A stretch of DNA of 64,000 nucleotides from assembly GCF_019396325.1 (NCBI RefSeq), contig NZ_JAHKRO010000034.1, forward strand, positions 1 through 64,000. Direction: 5' to 3'. Below the pieces are notes generated by a model. That model worked only from the letters and a program-made list of their open reading frames with translations. It had not been told where the DNA came from and did not search any database. Numbering within the stretch: position 1 is the first letter of the stretch; each line of letters begins with the position of its first letter. Below, piece by piece: positions 1 through 8,380 of this stretch. This stretch comes from Nonomuraea ceibae. GTDB lineage: Bacteria > Actinomycetota > Actinomycetes > Streptosporangiales > Streptosporangiaceae. The position numbers and the translations under genes are program-made.

Positions 1-1
1 G

Positions 2-874
2 GGTCCCGTGAGCGGCCTGCCGGGTGACTCCGGTCAGCAGGTTGTCCTGCTCGCCGTTGAGGGTCTGTACGGGGGCCTGGGGGTGCTTGTTGGTCGGGGG
101 CGGGGTGCGGGGGTCGCGGGGAGGGAGGACATCGTTCGTCGGGGTGGCTCGGTCGGCGTCGATGGCCTTGGGGTCGGGCTTGGGGTGGGGCTCGGGCCTG
201 TGGTGGTACGCGGCGGCCCGTACGCCGGGCGGGGTGGTGGGGTAGCCGTCGTGGAGCGGGGGCTCGGCGAGGCGGGGGCCGTGGGGGGCGTGGTGGATTT
301 TGGTGCTCATCTGCTCGGCAGCGGCCTTGTTCGGCGCGCTCGACTCGCCGGGCGGAATGACGCCGTCCACCTCCGCTGGTTGTGCGGAGGCCGCAGTGCG
401 CGCGCGGGTTGAGCCCAGCCAGTGGCTGGTCAGGACGGTCTTGGCGAACCGGCTCCTGCCTGGATGGCTCTCGCGCAGCTGCCGGATGAGTTCGTGGGTG
501 ACGATCTGGTGGGTGTGCTGCGCGGAGGGGGCGCTCGGTGGGGAGGAGCTCACCCGGTTACCGAGACGGTCGATGGCCGGCGTGGCGTCCTCGGCGGCCG
601 TCGTCGTCTCCCTGTGGGAGGGGTGACGTCGGTCGCCGCGCATCCGCCCGGAGGCATGGCCGTACAGGCCGCCGGGGATGAGCAGCTGAACGGTGGTGGC
701 ATCGCCGAGCGGTGGGCACAGCGTGTCGGCGACGTGCTGGTCGGTGGGGCCGTTGGAGGTCATTGCCACCTTGGTGCTGTCTGCCCGGCAGGCGGGGGCG
801 GCGTTCGCCGTGACGGGGATTGAGGTTGCGGGGGTCGAGACGAGCGGTTGCAGTATCGCTGTCGAGTTGTGCAT
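2..874 (-). pseudogene. Decayed alpha/beta hydrolase, runs off the left edge
   Basis: Reading the minus strand from the ATG at 874 gives 291 codons without a stop up to the window edge. Segments resemble secreted or cytoplasmic alpha/beta hydrolases: VQLLIPGGLYGH (oxyanion-loop region), AIDRLGN, HQIVTHELIRQLR, FAKTVLTSHWLGS, AEVDGVI and LNGEQDNLL. The nucleophile elbow normally reads GHSLGS, but here it is SHWLGS, so the catalytic serine is a tryptophan. Many other positions have become Pro, His or Arg, which fits drift without selection. It lies 96 bp downstream of the padR gene on the same strand, with a tandem palindrome in front of it. It could instead be a diverged non-catalytic protein. 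The family match is by eye. Confidence 0.55.
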
Positions 875-891
875 GGGACTCCCTTCGAGGG

Positions 892-919
892 ACCCAAATT
901 TGGGTAACCAAATTTGGGT
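892..919. promoter_or_regulatory. Tandem palindrome, candidate PadR operator
   Basis: A perfect 14-bp palindrome ACCCAAATTTGGGT (892-905) is followed directly by a near copy AACCAAATTTGGGT (906-919), centre-to-centre 14 bp. It sits between padR and the hydrolase remnant, immediately upstream of the hydrolase start. Two adjacent dyads suit a dimeric winged-helix repressor such as the neighbouring PadR protein. The assignment to PadR is inference from position. Confidence 0.5.
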
Positions 920-970
920 ATCGAACTATTGCTTATCCGTCCACATATCGTCAAACCGGTCTGCGGCCGA

Positions 971-1501
971 TCAGACCGGCTCCTCACCGCGTTCCCATCG
1001 CCCGATCAGGTCACGGATCCATGCCGCCTCGCTCGCCGCCTGCGCAGCGCGCAGGGCGAACAACGCGGTCACGTTCCTGGGGCGCTTGTGCTCTTGGGCG
1101 GCGACCATAATCTGTGCCCGCTCTTCCTCCAATGCGAGTACCCGCTCCTTGAGCAGTGCGATCGCCTCCTCCTCGGGCAGCGCGGGCAGCAGGACGAGGG
1201 CTGCGTTGAGCAGTTCCGGGCGCCGATCGGGAACTTTCAGGGCGTTTGTGAGCAGCTCGAGGAACTGTGCCTCGCCTTTGGCATTGATGGCGTAGTCGAC
1301 GCGGCCCGGCCATTCGTGCACCTCGCTGGTGTCCAGAAGACCTTCCTTGGCCAGCTGACGCAGTGCGTGGTAGATCGAGCCTGACCTGAGCCCTGCCCAT
1401 TGCCCGGCCTCCCACGACTCCAGTTCGGAGCCCACCAGATAGCCGTGTGCCTGACCGTGCAGCCGTACCACGCCAAGGACCAGCAGTCGCGTCGCCGACA
1501 T
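971..1501 (-). CDS. PadR family transcriptional regulator
   Basis: The 176-aa protein starts MSATRLLVLGVVRLHGQAHG, typical of PadR winged-helix regulators. The recognition region GSIYHALRQLAKEGLLD and the wing (RVDYAINAKGEAQFLELL) fall within residues 35-85. The C-terminal half, residues 95-176, is helical and charged (EEEAIALLKERVLALEEERAQ) and probably forms the dimerisation coiled coil. PadR proteins are ligand-responsive repressors that often control an adjacent enzyme or transporter. Here the adjacent downstream gene is the decayed hydrolase, so the regulator may have lost its main target. The ATG at 1501 is the only sensible start in front of the conserved N-terminus. Confidence 0.88.
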   Translation of the reverse strand: MSATRLLVLGVVRLHGQAHGYLVGSELESWEAGQWAGLRSGSIYHALRQLAKEGLLDTSEVHEWPGRVDYAINAKGEAQFLELLTNALKVPDRRPELLNAALVLLPALPEEEAIALLKERVLALEEERAQIMVAAQEHKRPRNVTALFALRAAQAASEAAWIRDLIGRWERGEEPV

Positions 1502-1699
1502 CGTCTCCTCATTCGCCGGGGTCCGGCACCCGTCAAAGCGCTGCTGGACAGGCTATCTGTCGTGCCCGTGGAGGTGAGGAGGCGACGGTTGCCACTGGTC
1601 CTCCTCCCGTCGGGAGGCTCGCAGAACCTGAGGTCATGATCCGTCGGCTTCGGCAGGGCCGATCCCGCCGCCGTCCGGTCGGGTGGTCTGGTGCGTTGG

Positions 1700-2905
1700 C
1701 TATCGCGCTCGTCGCAGCAGCAGGGCCCCGGCCGTCATCGACGTCGCTGCGGCTGCGGCGGCCGCAGCGGCGACGAGGGCCGTGGCCGGGAACCCGAAGG
1801 CGCTGGAGAGGGCGCCGAAGGCGAACGGTGCGATGGTGGCGCCTGCGTAGACGCCGATCTGCACGGTGTGCCCGGCGTCCTCGGTCCTGTCGGGCACCAG
1901 GCGCAGCGTGGTGGCGAGCAGGAGTCCGGTCCAGCCCCAGCCTGCGGAGAAGGTCAGGAACGCGCCGAGAACGAAGGTCGTTGACGTCCCGATCGCGATC
2001 AGTGCCAGCCCGAGCCCGCCGGTGAGCATCATTGTGACGATCACTGCGGAATTGCGGTGAGGAGCTCGGTCGGTGAGTGCGCCGGCGGTGATGCGTATGG
2101 CGATGGCGAACAGGGCGCTGAGTGACAGCAAGTTGCCCGTGAGGGTGGTACTCAATCCGGAGTGGGTGCCCAGTTCGACGAAGTAGGTGGCCACCGCGTT
2201 GTTGCCGGTCGCGGAGAGCGCCGCGGCCAGTGCCCAGAGGCCGAGGACTCGCCTGATCGTCCGTTGCTTGTCGCGGGTTCCGCCGGCATTCTTCGGCCTG
2301 ACAGGCTGCGGGGCGCCGGATGTCCGGGCCAGTGGCGTGAGGGCGGCCGGAATGAGCGCGGCGGCCGCCGCGATGAGCAGGGCGGTTCGCCAGCCGTATG
2401 CCGGAAGGGCCAAGGCGACGAGCAGGCCGGGGACGAGGGCGCTCGCCCCCAGAGCCGCGCCGATCATGCCCGCGGCCAGGGAACGCCGGTGTTCCGGGAC
2501 GCGGGCCGCGATCAGCCGGCCCGCCACCGGCTGGACGAGTGCGTTGCTCAGCCCGCCCGCCAACAGTGTCACCGTCAGCATTCCCGGCCCGGTCACCCGT
2601 GACGTCATCACCAAGACCGCCGATGCGACCAGCGCCGCGACGGTGAGGGTGGCGGGGACCGGCAGCCGTGCCGCCACGCGTTTGGCGATGGGCGAGCCGA
2701 AAGCGGTGGCGGCGTAGAACAGGCTCATCGCCAGTCCGACGGTGCTGCGGGAGATGTGCAGGTCCGCCCCCATCGTCGGGGCCAGCGCCCCGACGATGAA
2801 GCCGGGCATCCCTGCCGCGGTCGCGGTCAGCGCGGTCGCGATGATTGCCGGCCAGTGCCCTGTGGACGAGCGGGTGGGCAGGCGGAGGGGGAGTGTTGTG
2901 GTCAT
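1700..2905 (-). CDS. MFS transporter, 12-helix drug-efflux type
   Basis: The 401-aa integral membrane protein has about 12 hydrophobic segments. The N-terminal half carries the typical MFS entry (GFIVGALAPTMGADLHISRSTVGLAMSLFYA) and a basic cytoplasmic loop (SPIAKRVAARLP). A charged central loop of about 25 residues (ARTSGAPQPVRPKNAGGTRDKQ) separates the two six-helix halves. It probably exports a small molecule by proton antiport; the substrate is unknown. The ATG at 2905 is 18 bp after the stop of the metallo-beta-lactamase-fold gene on the same strand, so the two form an operon. The divergent MarR gene and its operator-like repeats probably control both. Confidence 0.88.
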   Translation of the reverse strand: MTTTLPLRLPTRSSTGHWPAIIATALTATAAGMPGFIVGALAPTMGADLHISRSTVGLAMSLFYAATAFGSPIAKRVAARLPVPATLTVAALVASAVLVMTSRVTGPGMLTVTLLAGGLSNALVQPVAGRLIAARVPEHRRSLAAGMIGAALGASALVPGLLVALALPAYGWRTALLIAAAAALIPAALTPLARTSGAPQPVRPKNAGGTRDKQRTIRRVLGLWALAAALSATGNNAVATYFVELGTHSGLSTTLTGNLLSLSALFAIAIRITAGALTDRAPHRNSAVIVTMMLTGGLGLALIAIGTSTTFVLGAFLTFSAGWGWTGLLLATTLRLVPDRTEDAGHTVQIGVYAGATIAPFAFGALSSAFGFPATALVAAAAAAAAATSMTAGALLLRRAR

Positions 2906-2923
2906 GATCTTTCCTGTGGGGGG

Positions 2924-3811
2924 TCAGGCGTCCAGGGGGCGCCAGGCCGGGCCGGCGCCGTCCCGGCGGACCTGCCCGAAGACCGCGTCGGCGAAGTGGA
3001 CGCCGAAGCCGATCGTGTCCGGCTCTTCCAGTTCGGCCACGAGGTGACGGCGGTGCTCGGCGGAGCGGACCGGGTCATGGTCGTAGAGGCACGACCATTC
3101 GGGGTGGTCGGCCTGGATCGGGGAATGCAGGGCGTCGCCGAAGGCGATCAGCCGGGTGCCGCCCCCGGTGATGACGTACTGCGTGTGCCCGGCCGTGTGG
3201 CCGCCGGCGTACTGGACCCGCACGCCGGGAAAGATCTCCTGTCCGTCCGTCACCGTGCGGACGCGCGGTGTCAGCGCGGCGGCCTCCTCCTCGGTGACGC
3301 CCTGTGCGGGCAGGTCGCGGTGGGCCCATTCCGGTTCGGCCACCAGATATGCGGCCTGGGTGAACGCGGGCTGGTCACGTCCCGGGGAGGGATGCCAGGC
3401 CCAGCCGAGATGATCGATGTGCAGGTGGGTGAAGGCCACCGCCTCGATCTCTTCCGGCCTGCGGCCCAGCTCGGCCAGGCTGTCCAGGAGTGCGCCACCG
3501 CGAACGGCGCCGTTGGGACTGCCCGGCTCGGCCGGCAGTGACACCGGCCCCCACCCCGCGTCGATCAGCAGGGCGCGGTCGCCGTTCTCCACCAGGAGGC
3601 CCCCGATGCTCGCCACCAGATGGCCGGAGGCGTCCAGGTACTGGGGGTGGGCGGCCCAGAATTCCTTGGTGGTGTCCGGCAGCCAGCTGCGCGGCCTGCC
3701 CTGGATGGCTCCGTCCGGCACGAAGGACACCTTCATGTCGCCCAGCCATGTCGAGCGGATCCCTCCCGGCCGCCGCAGCCGCTCGTCCCGGTCAAGCGTG
3801 AAGCTGGTCAT
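2924..3811 (-). CDS. Metallo-beta-lactamase fold hydrolase (lactonase-like)
   Basis: The 295-aa protein carries the zinc motif THLHIDHLGW (HxHxDH) near residue 130 and a downstream GGHTAGHTQYVI histidine motif near residue 203, followed by FGDALHSPIQ, which supplies the bridging aspartate. This layout matches the MBL-fold family that includes N-acyl-homoserine lactonases and methyl-parathion-hydrolase-like enzymes. It lacks a signal peptide, so it is cytoplasmic. Its start lies 127 bp from the divergent MarR gene, and the MFS gene follows 18 bp after its stop. A detoxification module, hydrolysing then exporting a lactone or ester, is a reasonable inference; the substrate is unknown. Confidence 0.87.
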   Translation of the reverse strand: MTSFTLDRDERLRRPGGIRSTWLGDMKVSFVPDGAIQGRPRSWLPDTTKEFWAAHPQYLDASGHLVASIGGLLVENGDRALLIDAGWGPVSLPAEPGSPNGAVRGGALLDSLAELGRRPEEIEAVAFTHLHIDHLGWAWHPSPGRDQPAFTQAAYLVAEPEWAHRDLPAQGVTEEEAAALTPRVRTVTDGQEIFPGVRVQYAGGHTAGHTQYVITGGGTRLIAFGDALHSPIQADHPEWSCLYDHDPVRSAEHRRHLVAELEEPDTIGFGVHFADAVFGQVRRDGAGPAWRPLDA

Positions 3812-3875
3812 GGTCGTCTTCCATTCTCTGGCGGATCGGCGCCGCGTTCGTCGGCGGCGTCCAGGACACCATAAA

Positions 3876-3919
3876 CATCAAGCTTGAAATACACAAGCTT
3901 GAAATATGCATGCTTGATG
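3876..3919. promoter_or_regulatory. Repeated CAAGCTTGAAATA elements, candidate MarR operator
   Basis: The space between the divergent hydrolase and marR genes is AT-rich compared with its surroundings. It holds CAAGCTTGAAATA twice (3879-3891 and 3894-3906, a 15-bp period). It also holds an outer inverted pair, CATCAAGC (3876-3883) and GCTTGATG (3912-3919). The marR start codon follows at 3939, so binding here would block both promoters, as is usual for MarR repressors. Confidence 0.6.
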
Positions 3920-3938
3920 GATTTGCTAGGATGGACGC

Positions 3939-4367
3939 ATGACCACGTCCCCGGCCCCGCGGGCCGTCGCCGAGCGGGAGCTGTGCGGCCTGGTGAACGG
4001 GCTGGCCCAGCAGATCGCCGATCACGTACGTGTACGCGCGGTGACCTTGGGGCTCACCTCGGCCCAGGCGACCGCCCTGCGGGAGCTGACCGGGCCGATG
4101 ACCATGCGCGAGCTCGCCGAACGCATGAGCTGCGAGCCCTCCAACGCCACCTTCATCGTCGACAAGCTCGAAAAGCAGCACTTGATCGAACGCCGCACAC
4201 ACCCGACCGACCGCCGCGCCAAACAGCTCGTCCTCACCCCCGAGGGCAACGCCCTCCGAGAACGTCTCCTCGAACTCCTCACCCAGGACTCACCGCTGGC
4301 CGCCCTCACCCCCCAGCAGCAGCGCGCCCTTCAGGACCTGCTCGAACAGGCCCTCGTCCGCACATGA
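3939..4367 (+). CDS. MarR family transcriptional regulator
   Basis: The 142-aa protein has the MarR winged-helix layout. A dimerisation helix (residues 8-30) is followed by LTSAQATALRELTGPMTMRELAERM and the recognition helix CEPSNATFIVDKLEKQHLIER. The beta wing is RRTHPTDRRAKQLVLTPEG, and a C-terminal helix pairs the dimer. The sequence PTDRRAKQ includes the DxR wing signature. It is transcribed away from the MBL hydrolase/MFS operon across a repeat-rich spacer. It is therefore probably an autorepressor that releases the operon when a phenolic or lactone-type ligand binds. The ATG at 3939 fits the family start. Confidence 0.9.
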   Translation: MTTSPAPRAVAERELCGLVNGLAQQIADHVRVRAVTLGLTSAQATALRELTGPMTMRELAERMSCEPSNATFIVDKLEKQHLIERRTHPTDRRAKQLVLTPEGNALRERLLELLTQDSPLAALTPQQQRALQDLLEQALVRT

Positions 4368-4766
4368 GCTGCCCTCTGCCCGCCCGGCACCGGGACGGTG
4401 TCGGGCGGGCTCGTAGACGCCGACGACCATGGCGCGATCGACCTTGCCGCCGATGAGACCGCGACAGCGCTCGGCCGGGGCCGGCATCACATGCCCGCCC
4501 CGTCACGCTGAAAGACCCCACAACCACCGGCCGGTCAGCGTCTCATACGGGGATTTCGAAACGTGTGCCGGCGCAGGGGTCCCCCCGTCAGCGAAGGACC
4601 GCGAAGCCGCAGTCGCAGGTCCGCAGGGCGTCGCTGAGCGATATCCAGACCAGCACGAACGGCTCGACACAGCGGGCGGCGGACAGGCCGCCGAGGTCAG
4701 GATCTGCGGGCTTGATCCGGTGTGGCGGACATCCGAGACCAGAGGTTCGTCCCCGGAAGGATGTCC
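4368..4766. other. Intergenic stretch without a recognised gene
   Basis: No open frame here resembles a known protein. At the right end, GGACATCC (4727-4734) and GGATGTCC (4759-4766) form a perfect 8-bp inverted repeat directly before the start of the IS3 transposase scrap. This may be part of an old insertion-sequence end. Confidence 0.4.
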
Positions 4767-4950
4767 ATGATGGAAAGCATGGGGAAAAGGAAGCCGCGTC
4801 CTCGCCGCTCGATCACGCCGGAGTTCAAGGCCGAAGATCGTCGAACTGTGCTGGCGCGGTGACCGCTCGGTCGGTCACGTGGCCAAGGACTTCGACCTGA
4901 CCGAGACCGCGGTGCGTCAACGGACCCGCCAGGCCGAGATCGACGGCGAC
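4767..4950 (+). mobile_element. IS3-family orfA transposase scrap, frameshifted
   Basis: From the ATG pair at 4767 the reading is MMESMGKRKPRPRRSITPEF followed by KAE, the start of an IS3-type OrfA helix-turn-helix protein. One extra base near 4830 shifts the frame. The next frame continues IVELCWRGDRSVGHVAKDFD and LTETAVRQ..RQAEID, the expected HTH and start of the leucine-zipper region. The homology ends near 4950, so the rest of OrfA, all of OrfB and any right-hand end are missing. It is a dead remnant beside the glxA-type gene. Confidence 0.7.
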
Positions 4951-5076
4951 GGCGACGGCCACATGCTCACCCAGCTGCATGGGTGCGTGCTCACCTGGGA
5001 TTCCTCACCAGCCACCACGTCGGCGGTGCAGCGGCAACACCTCGATCGCTGCCTGGGCCAGGTGTGTCCCCACGCG

Positions 5077-6063
5077 TCAGTCCTCGGCGTGCTCGGGTGG
5101 CGATTCGTGCGTGTGGAAGGTGCGCCGATAGGCCATCGGCGAGACACCGATCGCCACGCGCAGGTGGTGGCGGAGCGAGGATGTCGTGCCGAAACCGGTC
5201 TGGTGGGCGATGAGGTCGACGGGCAGGTCGCTGGCTTCCAGCAGATGACGGGCCCGGTCCACGCGCTGCCGGATCAGCCACTGTCCCGGCGGCATGCCGA
5301 CCTCCTCGCGGAAGCGGCGGATGAACGTGCGTACGCTCATCCGTGCATGCGCGGCCAACTCCGGCAGCGGCAGCGGCTCGTGCAGGCGTTCCAGGGCCCA
5401 GGCGCGGGTGTGCGCGGTACCGGCCGTCGACGGCGCCGGGACGGGCCGTTCGATGTATTGGGCCTGGCCGCCCTCGCGCCATGGCGGAACGACGCAGCCA
5501 CGAGCCACCTGGTTCGTCACCTCGCTGCCGTGGTCGCGGCGGACGAGGTGCAGACACAAGTCCACCCCGGCGGCCGCGCCCGCCGAGGTCAGCACATCGC
5601 CATCGTCGACGAACAGCACATCCGGATCGACCCGGACAGCGGGGAAGAGCCGCTGGAAGTGGTCGGCATGGCCCCAGTGGGTGGTCGCCGGACGGCCGTC
5701 GAGCAGGCCCATCGCCGCCAGCACGTACGATCCGACGCAGATCGACACCATGCGCGTGCCCGGCCGCACAGTCGCTAGAGCGGCGCGGAGCGGGTTCGGC
5801 AGCTGCCCCAGCTCGTGGATCGTCCCGGAACCGTAGGCGGCGGGGATGATCAAAGTGTCCGCGGTGGCGAGGGCTTCGGCTCCATGCTCGACGGCGATGG
5901 TGAAGTCCGCCGCGCTCCGTACAGGGCGGCCATCGACGCTGCAGGTGATGACTTCGTACAGCGATTCGCCGTCCGGGCCCACGGCGGTGCCGAAGACGCG
6001 GGACGGAATACTCAGCTCGAAAGGGATCACGCCGTCGAGGGCGAGTACAACGACGCGATGCAT
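5077..6063 (-). CDS. GlxA-type AraC family transcriptional regulator
   Basis: The 328-aa product has an N-terminal DJ-1/PfpI-like class I amidotransferase-fold domain (residues 1-180). This domain contains VRPGTRMVSICVGSYVLAAMG with the nucleophile-elbow cysteine ICVGSY, and ATTHWGHADHFQRLFP. The C-terminus has two AraC helix-turn-helix motifs (LAAHARMSVRTFIRRFREEVG and VDLIAHQTGFGTTSSLRHHL). The start at 6063 (MHRVVVLALDGV) has AAGGA 8 nt upstream; an in-frame ATG at 6093 would add 10 residues. It is divergent from the oxidoreductase gene at 6187, which is its likely target. The inducer is unknown. Confidence 0.9.
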   Translation of the reverse strand: MHRVVVLALDGVIPFELSIPSRVFGTAVGPDGESLYEVITCSVDGRPVRSAADFTIAVEHGAEALATADTLIIPAAYGSGTIHELGQLPNPLRAALATVRPGTRMVSICVGSYVLAAMGLLDGRPATTHWGHADHFQRLFPAVRVDPDVLFVDDGDVLTSAGAAAGVDLCLHLVRRDHGSEVTNQVARGCVVPPWREGGQAQYIERPVPAPSTAGTAHTRAWALERLHEPLPLPELAAHARMSVRTFIRRFREEVGMPPGQWLIRQRVDRARHLLEASDLPVDLIAHQTGFGTTSSLRHHLRVAIGVSPMAYRRTFHTHESPPEHAED

Positions 6064-6186
6064 GGCGTGATCCTTGCGCACAATGGCAATCATGCCACTT
6101 CTTCCGGCCTTGCCCATCGCGCAGGCTGGTCACCGGCGCCGCAGTCAGCGGCGCATTTATCCCGGCTTTGAAGGAGCGTTCTTCCC

Positions 6187-7164
6187 ATGAGCGAGGACAC
6201 GACGGCGGCAGCACGGATGCGCGCGATCATCCAGGAGTCCGCAGGCGGCCCCGAGGTGCTGACCCTGGCCGAGGTGGACCGTCCTGAGCCGATGCCGACG
6301 GAGGTCCTGGTCCGGGTGCACGCGGCCGGCGTCAATCCCACGGACTGGAAGTCACGGACGCACGGCATGCTGCTGAGCGATCCGCCTGCCATCCTCGGCT
6401 GGGACGTGTCCGGCGTGGTCGAGGCGGTAGGCCTCGGGGTCACCCGCTTCCGGCCGGGTGACGAGGTCTTCGGCATGCCGCGCTTCCCGCATAAGGCGGG
6501 CGGCTATGCCGAGTACGTGACCGCACCGTCGCGACACTTCACTCGTAAACCGGCCGGCCTCGACCACGTACATGCGGCGGCGCTGCCATTGGCGGCGCTC
6601 ACTGCATGGCAGGTCCTGTGCGACACCGCGCACGTGCAGCCGGGCCAGCGCGTGCTGATCCATGCCGCGGCCGGCGGGGTCGGCCATCTGGCGGTGCAGC
6701 TGGCCAAGCATCTCGGTGCGTACGTGATCGGCACCGCTCGTGCGCCCAAGCACGCCTTCGTGCGTGAGCTGGGCGCCGACGTCGTGATCGACTACACCGA
6801 GAGGGACTTCGCCGAGACGGTCCGCGACGTCGACCTGGTCATCGACAGCATCGGTGGTGACTATGGGGCGCGTTCCCTACGGACGCTGCGAGACGGTGGC
6901 ACCCTTGTCCAGCTCGCATCGGAGCCTGACGAGGACGTCCTTCGCCAGGCCGGGGAGCGCGGCATCTGGGCGGGCTCCGTCCTCGTCGAGCCGGACAATG
7001 CAGCGATGGCAGCGATCGCCGAGCTCGTCGAGGCGAGGCGGCTGCGCGTCGAGGTCGACGCCGTCCTGCCGTTCGAGCAGGCGGCTCAGGCGCACGAGCT
7101 CGGCGAGACCGGCCGTACCGCCGGAAAGATCGTGCTCACTGTCGCGCGCGCGTGTGGTCGCTGA
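6187..7164 (+). CDS. NADP-dependent zinc-free oxidoreductase (quinone oxidoreductase-like)
   Basis: The 325-aa medium-chain dehydrogenase/reductase has the GroES-like N-terminal domain (VHAAGVNPTDWKSR, ILGWDVSGVVEAVG) and a Rossmann domain with VLIHAAAGGVGHLAVQLAK near residue 158. It lacks the cysteine cluster of zinc alcohol dehydrogenases, as expected for the QOR/zeta-crystallin subgroup. It probably reduces quinones or enones with NADPH in the cytosol. GAAGGAG lies 9 nt before the ATG at 6187. The divergent GlxA-type regulator is probably its controller. The 3' end overlaps, tail to tail, the damaged 3' end of the MerR gene. Confidence 0.9.
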   Translation: MSEDTTAAARMRAIIQESAGGPEVLTLAEVDRPEPMPTEVLVRVHAAGVNPTDWKSRTHGMLLSDPPAILGWDVSGVVEAVGLGVTRFRPGDEVFGMPRFPHKAGGYAEYVTAPSRHFTRKPAGLDHVHAAALPLAALTAWQVLCDTAHVQPGQRVLIHAAAGGVGHLAVQLAKHLGAYVIGTARAPKHAFVRELGADVVIDYTERDFAETVRDVDLVIDSIGGDYGARSLRTLRDGGTLVQLASEPDEDVLRQAGERGIWAGSVLVEPDNAAMAAIAELVEARRLRVEVDAVLPFEQAAQAHELGETGRTAGKIVLTVARACGR

Positions 7165-8080
7165 CCCTCAAGCACGGCCGCCGTAACCGGCAGAGGATTC
7201 GCCCATCAGGTGAGCCGGTACGTGGCGGCCAATGCTGTGACGCATGGTGAGCACGATCGAACCGGACGGATGGGCTGAGGCGGGCGAGTTGGAAGGCAGC
7301 CGCAGCTCGTCGGGATATCGGCTCACTGATCAGTGCACGGTTTCGAGCAGCGCGCGAAGGAAGACCATGCCAGCAAAGGTGGGGCTCCCTCGAAGAATGC
7401 CTGGTGCTTGCCGAAGTCGGTGTTGATGACACCCCGGTCACGCCGGCATCCAGCAGTTCGGCATGGTAGTCGCGAAACCCACATGCCTCCTCCGTGCAGC
7501 CTTGCGCACCCGGGATCGTCGCCCACCCCTGAGGCAGGTCCACACCTGGTCGACCTGTCAGTGGATAGAGGAACAGCACACTACGTTCCGCGCCCAAGGT
7601 CCCCAGGCGGACCGTCCTGCCGTCCGTGGCGCGCAAGGCCAGATGAGGGAGGCGAACGCCGGCGAGGTCGGCGGGATCGGTGGCCTCGACGTTGCGCCGA
7701 TGACCGATATCCGGCCGCACCACCTGCTCGGCTGCCGCCTCGAGCAGGGCACGCAGCGCGTCACGCTGCCGTGCGAGCTGCTCGATGCGCTCCTCCAACT
7801 GGTCGATGGCGCGTCGGTACGTGGCCAGTGCCGCCGGACATACGTCTCCGGACTCGGCGCCGCTGATCAGACACTCCACGAACGGACGAGTCTCCTCCAC
7901 CGTCAGGCCCAAGGCCGTGAGGGAGCGGATCTGCTCGACCAATCGCACCGCGATCGGGTCGTACTCGCGGTGCCCGTTCGGACGACGATGCGGGACGACC
8001 AACCCGGACATCTCGCAGTACCGCAAAGCACGCACCGTGACACCAGTACGCCGCGCCAACTCACCAACCTGCACGACCAA
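7136..8080 (-). CDS. MerR regulator fused to a damaged peroxiredoxin domain
   Basis: Residues 1-75 form a MerR winged helix (VQVGELARRTGVTVRALRYC, REYDPIAVRLVEQIRSLTAL). Residues 80-130 form the dimer coiled coil. A thioredoxin-fold peroxiredoxin segment follows (LAGVRLPHLALRATDGRTVR, SVLFLYPLTGRPGVDLPQ.., CTEEACGFRDYHAELLDAG). After about residue 218 the frame loses homology: SSTPTSASTRHSS... runs to the stop at 7136. Plausible continuations (VINTDFGKHQAFFEGAPP, FAGMVFLRALLETVH) sit in the other two frames. The C-terminal half therefore looks frameshifted and degraded. The first codon in frame is TTG at 8080, but GTG at 8074 fits a leaderless transcript from the promoter just upstream. Confidence 0.7.
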   Translation of the reverse strand: MVVQVGELARRTGVTVRALRYCEMSGLVVPHRRPNGHREYDPIAVRLVEQIRSLTALGLTVEETRPFVECLISGAESGDVCPAALATYRRAIDQLEERIEQLARQRDALRALLEAAAEQVVRPDIGHRRNVEATDPADLAGVRLPHLALRATDGRTVRLGTLGAERSVLFLYPLTGRPGVDLPQGWATIPGAQGCTEEACGFRDYHAELLDAGVTGVSSTPTSASTRHSSREPHLCWHGLPSRAARNRALISEPISRRAAAAFQLARLSPSVRFDRAHHASQHWPPRTGSPDGRILCRLRRPCLRVSDHTRARQ

Positions 8081-8081
8081 A

Positions 8082-8112
8082 ACCTAAACCCGTACCTGGG
8101 GGTACAGGTCAA
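8082..8112 (-). promoter_or_regulatory. MerR-type promoter with 19-bp spacer and dyad
   Basis: On the minus strand TTGACC (8112-8107) and TTAGGT (8087-8082) are separated by exactly 19 bp. The spacer contains the dyad GTACC/GGTAC (8093-8105). The long spacer with a central dyad is the hallmark of promoters that MerR proteins activate by untwisting DNA. The -10 element ends only 1 bp before the TTG at 8080. Transcription would then begin close to the GTG at 8074, giving a leaderless mRNA. Confidence 0.65.
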
Positions 8113-8380
8113 CCCACCTGCCTCGGCAATGGCCAGCCGGGGACGCGGTAAACGTCGCCACCGGCGCTGACGGTCCCTTACCTCGCGTCTGATCCACATC
8201 TTCAGCTCCCCATCGCCGCCCGACGCCAGACAGCCGAAACGGCGAATCCCCCTCCCGAAGCCTCTGCACATTTAGTGCCTGGTCATATCCCGGTGGGTCG
8301 CCGTGATCGTGGCGTTTCGGCCTGCTCTCAGAGTGGCTCCATGTTGCTTGCGCGGGGGTGAGGCCCAAGGATGGTGGTCT

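Noticed and set aside
4991..6214. 407-codon minus-strand frame overlapping the GlxA gene
   Set aside because: Arg-rich shadow in another frame of a clear AraC-family gene on the same strand.
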